Of a stretch of 53,918 bases of DNA, positions 1 to 8,370 are shown piece by piece. The stretch comes from Oscillatoriales cyanobacterium. GTDB taxonomy: Bacteria; Cyanobacteriota; Cyanobacteriia; Cyanobacteriales; Laspinemataceae. The DNA is taken from positions 1 to 53,918 of the forward strand of contig JAABRM010000050.1 in NCBI GenBank assembly GCA_011390955.1, given 5' to 3'. Position 1 is the first letter of the stretch, and every line of letters begins with the position of its first letter. A model generated the notes under the pieces. It saw only the letters and a program-made list of their open reading frames with translations, was not told where the DNA came from and did not search any database. A program made the position numbers and the translations under genes.

Positions 1-2
1 TC

Positions 3-209
3 GCCGTTTGGCATGAACAAATGGGAATGTCTCCCGATGAAATTGTCTCGCGGTATCCGACGATTACTTTAGCCGATGTCTATGCAGCATTGGCTTATTA
101 CCACGATCATTTTCAGGAAATTCGCCAGCAGATTCAAGAAAGTCAAGCATTTGTTCAAGAATTGCAAGCAAAAATTCCTTCTAAAGTCCAGCAATCGATC
201 GATTGGTGA
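3..209 (+). CDS. DUF433 family protein, 3' part only
   Basis: The reading frame is open from the window edge, so the start lies to the left. The visible 68 residues carry the typical DUF433 end: a 'MSPDEIV..YP.IT..DVYAAL.YY' helix-turn-helix-like segment, then a charged helix. DUF433 proteins are small VapB-like antitoxins, often next to a PIN-like (DUF5615) toxin. No such toxin follows here; the next 360 bp are palindromic repeats, so any partner would have to lie upstream or be missing. Family call from motif recognition; toxin-antitoxin role is family knowledge, not shown. Confidence 0.75.
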   Translation, partial: AVWHEQMGMSPDEIVSRYPTITLADVYAALAYYHDHFQEIRQQIQESQAFVQELQAKIPSKVQQSIDW

Positions 210-286
210 AATTGTGCGAGGCTTGATTTTGATTTGGGAGGTACTCGACTCATCGGAAATGGAAAATCATGTAGAGTTTATTTGAA

Positions 287-374
287 ACCCAGAAACCGGG
301 TTTCTTTCTTGCTACCACAGTAGGGGCGATTCGCGAATCGCCCCTACATATCCACCACAAAAACCCGGTTTCTT
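287..374. repeat. composite palindromic repeat, copy 1 (~88 bp)
   Basis: Two inverted AGAAACCGGGTTTCTT-type palindromes flank a central palindrome of the GTAGGGGCGATTCGCGAATC type. A near-identical copy lies at 5396-5485, differing at only a few positions. It occupies much of the non-coding stretch after the DUF433 gene. Confidence 0.85.
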
Positions 375-406
375 TGCTTGCTATCAACCGTCGAATGTCG
401 GGGTTA

Positions 407-526
407 GGGCGAAGCATGACCGGATTAAATTTATGGTTTTCAGAAACCGGGTTTCTTAATCAAGTTTTCGGTATGAAGCATAAATTGTTGCAGAAACCCG
501 GTTTCTCCTGCGGTCATGCTTCGCCC
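407..526. repeat. inverted-repeat element with 16-bp arms
   Basis: Perfect 16-bp inverted arms GGGCGAAGCATGACCG (407-422) and CGGTCATGCTTCGCCC (511-526) enclose two more copies of the AGAAACCGGGTTTCT palindrome. A diverged version lies at about 4742-4813. It sits downstream of the protease-TPR gene, which ends at 570 on the minus strand. Confidence 0.75.
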
Positions 527-569
527 CTACAGGATGGGATTAATTTTCTGGTTTTTTCGGAACAACAAC

Positions 570-2684
570 CTAATATCCCTTTAATTCTTCTAATTTACTC
601 ATCGCCTTTTGATACCAGATATCATTCCCTTGTTTTTGGTACAATGCGGCAGCTTTTTCATAATTATCTATCGCCGTTTGGAAGTCTCCTGTATCGTCAG
701 CAATCAAACCCAGTTTATAGTAACTATCAGCATCATTTTTATCCAGTTCAGTTGCTTTCTTGAAATCAGCGATCGCTAAATCATATTCTTTTAAATCATA
801 GTAGGCATCGCCCCGATTATAATAACGCAAAGCATAATTATTATTCAGTTCGATCGCCTTCGTGTAATCTTTTATAGCTAAATCATATTCTTTTCGGTTA
901 TAGTAGACATTACCACGATTATTGTAAGCAGCACCGTCGCTCCGATCTTGTTCAATAGCTTTGGTATAATCAGCGATCGCTAAATCATATTTGTTTAACT
1001 CATAGTAGGCATTACCCCTGTGAAAATAAGCATCTGTAAAATTGCTATTTAGGTTGATTGCTTTGGTATAGTCGGCTATGGAAATTTCATATTTTTTTAA
1101 TTTTCTGTATGAGTTTCCCCGCCGATAGTAAGCCCAAGCATTATTGTTATTTAGTTCGCTCGCCTTCGTATAATCGTCTATCGCCGCATAATATTTTTGC
1201 GAGTAATAATAGGCTAAACCCCGATTATTGTAAGCCACAGCATAGTTCAAATCCAGTTTTATGGCTTTGGTGTAATCACGGATAGCCGAATCATATTTTT
1301 TTAAGCTGTAGTAAGTCCATCCCCGATTATTGTAAGCCATAGCATTGTTCGGATCCATTGCGATCGCCTTGTTGTAATCAGCGATCGCTAAATCATATTC
1401 TTTTCGTTCATCGTAGACATTACCTCGACCAACGTAAGCCGAAGCATAGTTCTGATCCAATTCTATTGCCTTCGTGTAATCAGCGATCGCTAAATCATAT
1501 TTTTTTAAGTAATAGTAGGCAATACCCCGATTATGGTAAGCCGCAGCATTGTTCGGATCCAGTTCTATAACTTTGGTATAATCACGAATGGCTGAATCAT
1601 ATTTTTCATATTTATAGTAAATAAAGCCTCGACCAAAATAAGCCGCCGCATAGTTATTATTCAACTCAATAGCTTTCGTGTAATCATCCCATGCTGCCCC
1701 GTAGTCTTTAATCTCATCATCATCTAGGGTAGTGCCTCGACCAAAATAAGCCACAGCATCCTGGGGATTAATGCGGACGGCTTCAGTATAATCTTTAATC
1801 GCTTCTTGTTTATTATTTAGAAAATAATTAGCATTTCCTCGACCCTGGAAAGCTTTGTCCATATTTGGATCGAGGCTTATAGCTTGGTCAAATGACACCA
1901 ACGCTGCGGGATAATCTTTTTGATTTAAAAAAGCGATGCCTTGACTATAATAATCATTGGCAGTAGTCTTTTGCTGTTGCTTGAGAGCGGCATAACTTTC
2001 CGGGTTGATAAATATCTGAATCGGAATCCCTAAATTCCACCCAGTTTTCATACCCTTTTCATCCCGGTCTCCTTGTCCGTGAACCCCGACAATTTCCCCT
2101 CGGTCATTCAACACTGGCCCGCCACTCATCCCCCGTTCAGTATTCGCATCATAAATTAAGATATAACCATCTTTGGGTTGCGGCACTCTCCCAATAATTT
2201 TGCCCGGATTAAACAACAGAGTCCGAGCCGGAATTGCTTCACTAATCTCAGGAGCACCCACCACAAAAACGCTAGTTGTTTCCACTATCTTTTCCGAATC
2301 TCCCAACTTCGCCACGGGGTAAATTTTGTCACTGGTAAAAGTCAACACCCCTAAATCCACCTCTGGCACAGGTTGAGTAATCGTATCCCCTTTCACCTGA
2401 TGGCTTTCTTGGTCTGGGGTCATAATTAAACAGGTCAAATCCCGTCTGCCCACCACATGATAGGCAGTCAACACCGAATAAGTATTTCCTTCTCGCTGAA
2501 TAATTGCCCCCGACCCCGCACCGCAGCCATCAATAATCACCGTAAATTCCCTAGCTTTTTTGTCGATTTTTTCCTCACTCAAAGGCCGATTTAAGCCATT
2601 TTCCACCACCGAACAACCACCCAATCCGCCAATTACCAGCCACCCCAACAGCAGCCCGACTTTTTGCCAACGCCAACTCATCAT
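570..2684 (-). CDS. lipoprotein trypsin-like serine protease with TPR array
   Basis: 704 residues. The N-terminus is a lipoprotein signal peptide with an LGGC lipobox (Cys24). A trypsin/HtrA-like protease domain follows (about residues 45-225) with a visible triad: His76 in TAYHVVG, Asp110 in EVDLGVL and Ser187 in GMSGGP. Residues ~240-695 are about 13 tandem 34-residue TPR units of the type '..YD.AI.DYTKAIELD..NA.AY..RG.'. The protein is probably anchored in the periplasm or outer membrane, where the TPRs would recruit substrates or partners. It lies 93 bp downstream of the COP23 lipoprotein gene on the same strand, so co-transcription is plausible. Several TPR units are near-identical at DNA level and carry HIP1 octamers at the same codon position, suggesting recent unit duplication. 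Substrate unknown. Confidence 0.88.
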   Translation of the reverse strand: MMSWRWQKVGLLLGWLVIGGLGGCSVVENGLNRPLSEEKIDKKAREFTVIIDGCGAGSGAIIQREGNTYSVLTAYHVVGRRDLTCLIMTPDQESHQVKGDTITQPVPEVDLGVLTFTSDKIYPVAKLGDSEKIVETTSVFVVGAPEISEAIPARTLLFNPGKIIGRVPQPKDGYILIYDANTERGMSGGPVLNDRGEIVGVHGQGDRDEKGMKTGWNLGIPIQIFINPESYAALKQQQKTTANDYYSQGIAFLNQKDYPAALVSFDQAISLDPNMDKAFQGRGNANYFLNNKQEAIKDYTEAVRINPQDAVAYFGRGTTLDDDEIKDYGAAWDDYTKAIELNNNYAAAYFGRGFIYYKYEKYDSAIRDYTKVIELDPNNAAAYHNRGIAYYYLKKYDLAIADYTKAIELDQNYASAYVGRGNVYDERKEYDLAIADYNKAIAMDPNNAMAYNNRGWTYYSLKKYDSAIRDYTKAIKLDLNYAVAYNNRGLAYYYSQKYYAAIDDYTKASELNNNNAWAYYRRGNSYRKLKKYEISIADYTKAINLNSNFTDAYFHRGNAYYELNKYDLAIADYTKAIEQDRSDGAAYNNRGNVYYNRKEYDLAIKDYTKAIELNNNYALRYYNRGDAYYDLKEYDLAIADFKKATELDKNDADSYYKLGLIADDTGDFQTAIDNYEKAAALYQKQGNDIWYQKAMSKLEELKGY

Positions 2685-2777
2685 CGGAATTACTCCTCAC
2701 CACCTAGTTGAAAATTATTGCACCTTACACCTCTGTAGGGGCGATCCCACCAAGGCAAAGCCATCGCCCCTACAGCC

Positions 2778-3365
2778 TTACAAACGGGTCTCACTAGAAA
2801 AAGCGCCATCCACCAAATCCTCTAACAACAGATAACTATTGCCCGATTCCAAAAGCGTATTATCTGATCCCTGATTTTTGGCAAAACCAGCAATTGTAGC
2901 CAGCACTTCTTGAGGCTTTTGGGCATTGTCCTGCTTCAGAGTAAACAGCATATTATTCGTCGTGCAGGTTTCTGGGGAAGTGGCCACACAAATCACCGTA
3001 TAGTTACCGACCGGCCCATAGGTCAAAGCCAGATTACTCAAATACCCGTTATTGTTTCCCACCGCCTTATTCAGCTTCTCGGTGACATGATTGCAGCGGT
3101 TTTCCGGTGTCCAATTGTCGCCAAATTCCGTAGTCTGCCAAACCAGCAAAGGCTTGATGGTTCTTAAATTATTGCGTTGGGCTATGGTAATCCAACCATC
3201 TTGGGTATCTTCCACACAGAGAAACTCGGTTTTTTCTGACGGGTTAGCAGGGTTTGTCCCAGTTGTCGTGGAAGTTGTCGTTGAAGTTGAACAAGCCATC
3301 AACGCTGAAAGGGCAAAAGTAGTGGCCAGCTTTGGCGCCACCTGCCAGAAGTATTGAGGGTTCAT
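2778..3365 (-). CDS. COP23-domain lipoprotein
   Basis: 195 residues. A signal peptide ends in a lipobox (SALMAC, Cys25), followed by a Ser/Thr-rich linker (to about residue 45). The rest matches the cyanobacterial COP23 family: 'FLCVED..GW.TIAQR', a Trp-rich 'LLVWQTTEFGDNWTPENRC' segment and conserved cysteines (CVED, NRC, VICVA, ETCTT). COP23 was named for a circadian-oscillating membrane polypeptide; its biochemical role is unknown. It is the first gene of a likely pair with the protease-TPR lipoprotein downstream. The gap holds a short 'GTAGGGGCGAT' palindromic repeat (about 2732-2775). Confidence 0.85.
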   Translation of the reverse strand: MNPQYFWQVAPKLATTFALSALMACSTSTTTSTTTGTNPANPSEKTEFLCVEDTQDGWITIAQRNNLRTIKPLLVWQTTEFGDNWTPENRCNHVTEKLNKAVGNNNGYLSNLALTYGPVGNYTVICVATSPETCTTNNMLFTLKQDNAQKPQEVLATIAGFAKNQGSDNTLLESGNSYLLLEDLVDGAFSSETRL

Positions 3366-3504
3366 GGTTCACTCTCTCCGAGGGGTTGAATATTATTTTA
3401 GCAAGATAGTAATTGATTTGACCACGGGGGAATCACGGATTTTTTATGTCAGAATAAAGGTCAATCAGCGGAAAGACCTCCAAATTCAATACCTTCGTCA
3501 AAAA

Positions 3505-3589
3505 TGTCATTCCCCCGAACAAGGGAATCCAGAAGTGATCTGATTATTCCCCAAAACTTGGATAGATTCCCGCTTTCGCGGGAATGACA
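3505..3589. repeat. inverted-repeat element, 'TCATTCCC' type
   Basis: TGTCATTCCC (3505-3514) and GGGAATGACA (3580-3589) form the outer inverted arms, with internal GGGAATCC/GATTCCC arms. It fills the 345-bp gap between the divergent COP23 and kinase genes. Related single hairpins occur at about 17460 and 40488 and inside the ~155-bp MITE family. Confidence 0.7.
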
Positions 3590-3709
3590 GGTGTAAGCGA
3601 TTCGGGACAGGGACAAAAATTCGCGAATATATTGATATTACCCACGGGCTTTAAACTGCCCTTAGAATTTTTCCCGACCCACTTATTCCTCCCTCATAAT
3701 GATTGAAAA

Positions 3710-4705
3710 ATGATTGGAAATTTATTACAAAACCGTTACAAAATCTTAAAAGCACTAAGTCGGGGTGGCTTTGGCCAAACCTACCTTGCCCAAGATATCA
3801 ACTTGAATAAAATCAGAGTAGTGAAAAAACTACAACCCATATACACAGATCCCGGAGTGTTACAGCTTGCCAAAGACTTATTCCAAAGGGAAAGCGATAT
3901 ACTAAATATGTTGGAAAAAGGGCATCCGCAAATTCCCGAATTGTTCGATCGCTTTGAAGAAAACCAAGAATTTTACTTAGTCCAAGAATACATCGAAGGA
4001 CATACTTTAACCGCCGAACTCAATCAAGGCCCAATGAGTGCAGACCAGGCGAAACAACTGTTAATAGATATCTTAAAGCCCTTAAGCTTTGTCCACGATC
4101 GCAAGATTATTCATCGCGACATCAAACCCGCTAATTTAATTCGCCGCAAAAGCGACAAGCAAATTTATTTAATTGATTTTGGCGCAGTGAAACAAATCTT
4201 TACCGCTACTGTCAATCCTCAAAATCCTCAAAATCCTAATCCCTACACAGTAGCGATTGGTAGTCCTGGATATACGCCGAAAGAACAAGCAGAAGGCCGT
4301 CCAACATTAGCTAGTGATATTTATGCCCTAGGCATCCTAGGAATTCAAGCCTTAACTGGCAGTATCCCCACTCAAACCGATCCAAAAACTTTACAAATTA
4401 TCTGGACTAAACCCGCTTCAGTCAGTGATGAATTTGCGGCAATTTTAAATAGAATGATTGCCAAAGAAGCAGATCAACGCTATCAAACAGCCAGTGAATT
4501 ATTATCTGCCCTAACTCCCACTCAAGTTTCTATAAAGCCAGCTACATCAAGCGGCAAACCGTCTAAAAAACCGAATTTAATCGTATTAATTCCCGCGACT
4601 ATTTTAGCATTAGGTTTAGGCAGCGCCGCAATTCTGGGAGTTTATCGCTATTTTACCCCTAAACCTGCGCCACCTCCCCCGATTAATCAACCCGGTCCAT
4701 TATAA
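3710..4705 (+). CDS. membrane-anchored serine/threonine protein kinase
   Basis: 331 residues; a Hanks-type kinase of the cyanobacterial SpkB/PknB kind. Visible motifs: glycine loop GGFGQTY (19-25), ATP lysine in VVKKL (~39), catalytic HRDIKPANL (135-143), IDFGAVK (155-161), and an activation segment ending GSPGYTPKEQ. The kinase fold ends near residue 270. A single membrane segment (about 293-313) and a proline-rich tail (TPKPAPPPPI) follow, so the kinase faces the cytoplasm with almost no outside sensor domain. Substrates cannot be told from sequence. It is flanked by palindromic repeats on both sides and shares no operon. Confidence 0.92.
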   Translation: MIGNLLQNRYKILKALSRGGFGQTYLAQDINLNKIRVVKKLQPIYTDPGVLQLAKDLFQRESDILNMLEKGHPQIPELFDRFEENQEFYLVQEYIEGHTLTAELNQGPMSADQAKQLLIDILKPLSFVHDRKIIHRDIKPANLIRRKSDKQIYLIDFGAVKQIFTATVNPQNPQNPNPYTVAIGSPGYTPKEQAEGRPTLASDIYALGILGIQALTGSIPTQTDPKTLQIIWTKPASVSDEFAAILNRMIAKEADQRYQTASELLSALTPTQVSIKPATSSGKPSKKPNLIVLIPATILALGLGSAAILGVYRYFTPKPAPPPPINQPGPL

Positions 4706-4741
4706 AAAGAAACCGGGTTTCTTTCTTACTAAACCACGATC

Positions 4742-4876
4742 GGGCGAAGCATTCCGGTATTTGGATTAATCTTTTCAGCAATAATTTGTCTGCGGTCATG
4801 CTTCGCCCCTACAAAAATTTGTGGTTTACTCGCGGAGAAAATTGCTGTAATATTCATAACAGAAACCCGGTTTCTT
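4742..4876. repeat. palindromic repeat cluster after the kinase gene
   Basis: Contains the diverged GGGCGAAGC.../...GCTTCGCCC inverted pair seen at 407-526, and a GAAACCCGGTTTCTT palindrome at ~4861-4875. It separates the convergent kinase and aspartic-protease genes; there is no coding evidence between 4706 and 4894. Confidence 0.6.
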
Positions 4877-4894
4877 GACCCTGGGTATTTGCCG

Positions 4895-5338
4895 CTAAAA
4901 AATCGTTAAATAAGTATCCATAGATTTTTCTGGTAAAACCTTTAAAGTTTGATTTTGTAAATCCGGTTCCAGTCCTAAAGCTTCCAGGGGAATTACTCCC
5001 AATAATGGATCGCGTCCTCCGGGCAATTCTAAACATTCAAAAGTTCCCTCACGTCCGAATAGAGAAATTTTAGCATCCTGAAAAATGCGAGCGGTACTGA
5101 ATCCCGTAGCGGTGGCAACATCCACTTCTTTGAGCAGTTCAAGTCCCAGTTGATCGATAATATTAGGAGGTAGACAAAGAGTGGTTGCTCCTGTGTCAAC
5201 TAGGACATCTTTTAGGGTGACAGAACGAATTTGATTTGGGGGAATTAAACCGTTTTTGGCATTAGCCTGGTCAACTCGGTTCGTGATGGTTAAGGTAGTG
5301 AAAACTTTGCCCATTGTTTTGTCAGTTTTGTTTCGCAT
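4895..5338 (-). CDS. retropepsin-like (clan AA) aspartic protease
   Basis: 147 residues, small and with no signal peptide. The active-site motif is LVDTGATTLCLP (Asp near residue 48), followed by 'LGLE....V.VATATG' and the second-half motif 'R.PLLGVIPLEALGLE'. One DTGA motif per chain means it would work as a homodimer, as retroviral proteases do. Similar solitary clan AA proteases are common in cyanobacteria; no substrate is known. The downstream in-frame ATG (MGKVFTT, 5314) is an equally possible start. Confidence 0.82.
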   Translation of the reverse strand: MRNKTDKTMGKVFTTLTITNRVDQANAKNGLIPPNQIRSVTLKDVLVDTGATTLCLPPNIIDQLGLELLKEVDVATATGFSTARIFQDAKISLFGREGTFECLELPGGRDPLLGVIPLEALGLEPDLQNQTLKVLPEKSMDTYLTIF

Positions 5339-5395
5339 ATTTGTACTCTCTATTATTTTACCTTAATTATAACAAATTTTTAAATTTTGATCCAT

Positions 5396-5485
5396 AAACC
5401 CAGAAACCGGGTTTCTTTCTTGCTGCCACAGTAGGGGCGATTCGCGAATCGCCCCTACATATCCACCACAGAAACCCGGTTTCTT
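5396..5485. repeat. composite palindromic repeat, copy 2
   Basis: Near-identical to 287-374: the same ACCCAGAAACCGGGTTTC entry, the same 'CTTGCTNCCACAG' spacer, central palindrome, 'TATCCACCACA' spacer and closing AAACCCGGTTTCTT. It lies 14 bp beyond the cbiO stop codon. Confidence 0.85.
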
Positions 5486-5499
5486 GTCCCAAAAAATCT

Positions 5500-6324
5500 C
5501 TAAGCCCGAAAACGTTGCTGGATTTTTTGATAAATTATTTCCAGGTTATTCTCATCCCCATCAAATAACTCTGTCACCATTTCCAGAAACTCAACAGCGC
5601 GGGGTAAACTAAATTCTAAACCTTCAATGATATCCCGCTGACTAAAGACCGTTTCTGGAGTTCCTTCTAAGATTAATTGCCCGCGATCCATGACAAATAA
5701 CCAATCAGCCCAAGCATAAACAAAATCTAAATCGTGAGTAGCAATCAGAATGGTTGTACCAGTAGCGCTAATTTTTTGCAGAGTAGCTAATAAATTTCGG
5801 GTTTGGGGTGGATCTAAATAAGCGGTAGGTTCATCTAATAATAAAAGTTGGGGGTTTAAGACCATCACATCAGCAATAGAAACCCGTTTTTTTTGTCCCA
5901 AACTCAGATAATTTACCGGACTATCCGCTAAATCCATTAAGTCAAAATCCCGCAATCCTTGGATCGTTCGATCGCCCACTTCACTGTCCGACAATCCTAA
6001 ATTACACAACCCATAAGATAAATCTTCTGCCACCGTTGCCCCGACTAATTGCTGTTCTGGGTCTTGAAAAACTAAACCCACTGCTTGCCGCAATTGGTTT
6101 AAAGAACTGCGATCGTATTTTAACGGCTTTCCTTGCCAGCGAATCGTCCCTTTTTGGGGTCGATACAACCCATTTGCCAATCGAAATAAGGTAGTTTTAC
6201 CGCAACCATTTCGCCCAATTAAAGCACAGCATCGCCCTTGAGGAATGCCCAAAGATAAATTTTTAATCGTCGGCTGTTGAGTACAGGGATAAGTATATTC
6301 TACTCGATCAAATTCCATGAGCAT
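5500..6324 (-). CDS. cbiO: cobalt ECF transporter ATPase CbiO
   Basis: About 274 residues. ABC ATPase with Walker A GRNGCGKTT, Q-loop FQDPEQQ, signature YLSLGQKKR, Walker B LLLLDEPTAYLD and the switch His in ATHDLDF. Energises the CbiMNQ complex for Co(II) uptake. The ATG at 6324 has an AGGG ribosome site 7 nt upstream and is preferred over the TTG at 6342; ATG 6318 is also possible. It overlaps the end of cbiQ by 17 bp, so the two are translationally coupled. Last gene of the riboswitch-controlled operon. Confidence 0.93.
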   Translation of the reverse strand: MLMEFDRVEYTYPCTQQPTIKNLSLGIPQGRCCALIGRNGCGKTTLFRLANGLYRPQKGTIRWQGKPLKYDRSSLNQLRQAVGLVFQDPEQQLVGATVAEDLSYGLCNLGLSDSEVGDRTIQGLRDFDLMDLADSPVNYLSLGQKKRVSIADVMVLNPQLLLLDEPTAYLDPPQTRNLLATLQKISATGTTILIATHDLDFVYAWADWLFVMDRGQLILEGTPETVFSQRDIIEGLEFSLPRAVEFLEMVTELFDGDENNLEIIYQKIQQRFRA

Positions 6325-7111
6325 AATGCCACCCTGTCCCAACTAATAACAATAAATAACCCGCCAAAGCTTCTATAATATATCGCCAATTTGCTTGATA
6401 CCTTCGCCCATGCCAAAACCGCAATTCTCCCCGAAAACCCCGCGACTCCAAACCCATAGAAATTTCCCGGTAATTTTCCAGCGATCGCCGTAACAATTGA
6501 CTGGCAATTAACGCTAAACTCCGCATTCCCAGTCGCCAATTACCATAACCCATTCGCGCTGATTGGGCGGTTAAAATTTCGTTGGCAGTGGCAGTTAAGA
6601 CAAAAATAAACCGATACATTAAAGCCAGTAATTCTATAATTATAGTCGGACAACCGCAAGATTTTAAAATTCGCAAGATATCCGCAAACGGAATAGTTAA
6701 TAAAACAAAATATAAACAAGAAGTTAACGCGATCGCTCTGGGGAATAACTCCCTAGCTTGGTCAATTCCTTGTTGACTAAAATATAGATAAAATGAACCG
6801 ATTGTAATTCCTTGCCAAACATCTCCCTGTACCAGAGAAATATCTTCTAAGCCAACTCCACTAATGACTAAAGCCGGAACGCTGACCAGCCAAAAACTTA
6901 GCGGAATTAATAATAGTTCTCCATATATTTTTAGCGGAATTCGGGCATAACCCACAATCCAAATCCCCAGCCAGACCGTAATCATAATTTGGACAAAAGT
7001 CGGGGCTAAATAACTCAAGATAAATAACGCGATCGCAAATATGAGTTTATGTTCTGGAGGCAGCGATCGCAGTCGATTTGTATAAGCCAGAGAATCAATT
7101 TGATGGTGCAT
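6308..7111 (-). CDS. cbiQ: cobalt ECF transporter membrane subunit CbiQ
   Basis: 267 residues, with 5-6 hydrophobic helices. It shows the EcfT/CbiQ cytoplasmic coupling motifs of the A-R-G type ('TAQSARMGYGNWR' and 'SMGLESRGFRG'), which contact the ATPase. N-terminus MHHQIDSLAYTNRLRSL.P.HKL is typical of CbiQ. It follows cbiN after 72 bp that contain a 20-bp hairpin, and overlaps cbiO. Confidence 0.92.
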   Translation of the reverse strand: MHHQIDSLAYTNRLRSLPPEHKLIFAIALFILSYLAPTFVQIMITVWLGIWIVGYARIPLKIYGELLLIPLSFWLVSVPALVISGVGLEDISLVQGDVWQGITIGSFYLYFSQQGIDQARELFPRAIALTSCLYFVLLTIPFADILRILKSCGCPTIIIELLALMYRFIFVLTATANEILTAQSARMGYGNWRLGMRSLALIASQLLRRSLENYREISMGLESRGFRGELRFWHGRRYQANWRYIIEALAGYLLLLVGTGWHYAHGI

Positions 7112-7124
7112 TGGTTTGTTGTTC

Positions 7125-7178
7125 GTTAGTTGTTGTTAGTTATTAGGATATAATCACGAATAACCAACAACAACTAAC
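7125..7178 (-). repeat. 20-bp imperfect inverted repeat in the cbiN-cbiQ gap
   Basis: Left arm 7125-7144 and right arm 7159-7178 (AATAACCAACAACAACTAAC) are complementary at 19 of 20 positions, with a 14-nt loop. It lies between two genes of one operon, just upstream of the cbiQ start. The arms are made of the same CAACAA-type sequence as the heptamer arrays elsewhere. It could be a stabilising or translation-modulating hairpin in the mRNA. Confidence 0.75.
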
Positions 7179-7183
7179 CAAAA

Positions 7184-7489
7184 TCAATCTTTTTGATTCG
7201 CTTTTTGATTCGCGTTTTCTGTGCGACCCTTATAAAGGCCAATAATATAGCCCAGAGTACCCGCAGCGATCGCCCCTTGGGAAACAAACAACAGACTTTC
7301 TATTTCCCCGCTGGGCAATTCTAAAACGGGATTAAACCAAGGCTGATAATTAGGTTGAATTTCCGCGATCGCCTCTGTTGCTTCCCCGTCTGCCCCACCA
7401 TATTCTCCTCGGACGAAAATTAGAGGGGCGATCGCTAATAAAACAACGGCGGCAACTAACCACCAATTTTCTTTTTGTGACGTTTGCAT
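7184..7489 (-). CDS. cbiN: cobalt transporter accessory subunit CbiN
   Basis: 101 residues from the ATG at 7489 (MQTSQKENWWLV). An open frame extends upstream to 7657, but that part runs through palindromic repeats and is rejected. Two membrane helices flank a periplasmic loop (EYGGADGEA..AI.EI.P.Y.PWF.P...LPSGEIE), which is the CbiN signature. CbiN is needed for metal capture by CbiM in CbiMNQO systems. It sits between cbiM and cbiQ as expected. Confidence 0.9.
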   Translation of the reverse strand: MQTSQKENWWLVAAVVLLAIAPLIFVRGEYGGADGEATEAIAEIQPNYQPWFNPVLELPSGEIESLLFVSQGAIAAGTLGYIIGLYKGRTENANQKANQKD

Positions 7490-7542
7490 ACTTACTAAAT
7501 TATCCTTTTGCCGATCATTTTTTGCTCGTTTACTGAGGGATA

Positions 7543-7624
7543 GATCCCCCCAACCCCCCTTTTCAAAGGGGGGCTTTTGGCGATTAACTGTGCGATTCGC
7601 GTAGCGATCCCTTCGGGAATCGCA
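7543..7624. repeat. palindromic repeats between cbiM and cbiN, reaching into cbiM
   Basis: Two repeat types are joined. A poly-C/poly-G hairpin (CCCCCCTTTTCAAAGGGGGG, about 7555-7574) also occurs near 14154 and 48681. A TGCGATTC...GAATCGCA palindrome (7591-7624) resembles one inside the DUF3086 gene. The second palindrome overlaps the last codons of cbiM, so the repeat supplies the CbiM C-terminus. On the operon strand the hairpin is not followed by a T-run, so it is not a classical terminator. Confidence 0.75.
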
Positions 7625-8363
7625 ATAGTTTAAGGGTTTGCAATTCTTCGGTCGCATAAGCTTGCAGCCAATTCCAAACCAAAACCGTCAATAAAGCTTC
7701 GCTAATTGCCAGAGGAACTTGAGTCACCGCAAAAATACCCGCAAACTTCAGAAACGACACCCAAATTCCACCCGTAGCGGCAGGAAAAGCTAAAGCTAAT
7801 TGAATCGATGTGACTAAATAAGTGACAAAATTGCCCAACATTGCCGCCAGAAAAATTGCCACCTTAATTCTGCCGGTGGAGAGAATTAAACGATAAACTC
7901 CATAAGCCACCCAAGGGCCGGCGATCGCCATAGAAAACACATTTGCCCCCAGAGTCGTAATCCCCCCATGTGCCAATAAAACCGCCTGAAATATCAGCAC
8001 CAAACTGCCCAAAACCGTCATCACTTGCGGGCCAAACAACACCGCCCCCAAACCCGTACCCGTAGGGTGGGAACAACTACCCGTCACCGAGGGAATTTTT
8101 AAGGCAGAAAGCACAAAACTAAACGCCCCAGATAAAGCGATTAACAGTTTTAACTCCGGGTTTTCTTGAGTAATCCGAGTCAGCGATCGCACCCCCAAAA
8201 CAAAAAACGGTAAAGCCACAACCCACCAAAAAATTGCCCATTGTACTGGCAAAAACCCTTCCATAATATGCATAGCTTGGGCTGGGGGTGTCGAACCCAG
8301 CACCAAAAAAGCACTCAACCCAGCCATTGCCCCCAGGGTCAAGATTCGTTCATGTTTTCGCAT
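7584..8363 (-). CDS. cbiM: cobalt transporter substrate-binding membrane subunit CbiM
   Basis: 259 residues. A cleavable signal peptide ending PPAQA is followed by MHIMEGFLP, the processed N-terminus whose Met-His coordinates Co(II) in this family. About seven hydrophobic helices follow, with the conserved '[17 protein letters not shown]' and '[16 protein letters not shown]' segments. The ATG has a strong AGGAGG site 7 nt upstream (8371-8376). The last ~12 residues ([10 protein letters not shown]) come from a palindromic repeat and are unlike the family end. First gene of the operon, directly under a cobalamin riboswitch, supporting cobalt rather than nickel as substrate. Confidence 0.94.
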   Translation of the reverse strand: MRKHERILTLGAMAGLSAFLVLGSTPPAQAMHIMEGFLPVQWAIFWWVVALPFFVLGVRSLTRITQENPELKLLIALSGAFSFVLSALKIPSVTGSCSHPTGTGLGAVLFGPQVMTVLGSLVLIFQAVLLAHGGITTLGANVFSMAIAGPWVAYGVYRLILSTGRIKVAIFLAAMLGNFVTYLVTSIQLALAFPAATGGIWVSFLKFAGIFAVTQVPLAISEALLTVLVWNWLQAYATEELQTLKLLRFPKGSLRESHS

Positions 8364-8370
8364 CGCCGAT

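Noticed and set aside
7543-7576. Terminator between cbiM and cbiN
   Set aside because: On the operon strand the C/G hairpin is followed by TTGG, not a T-run; it is a common repeat of this genome.
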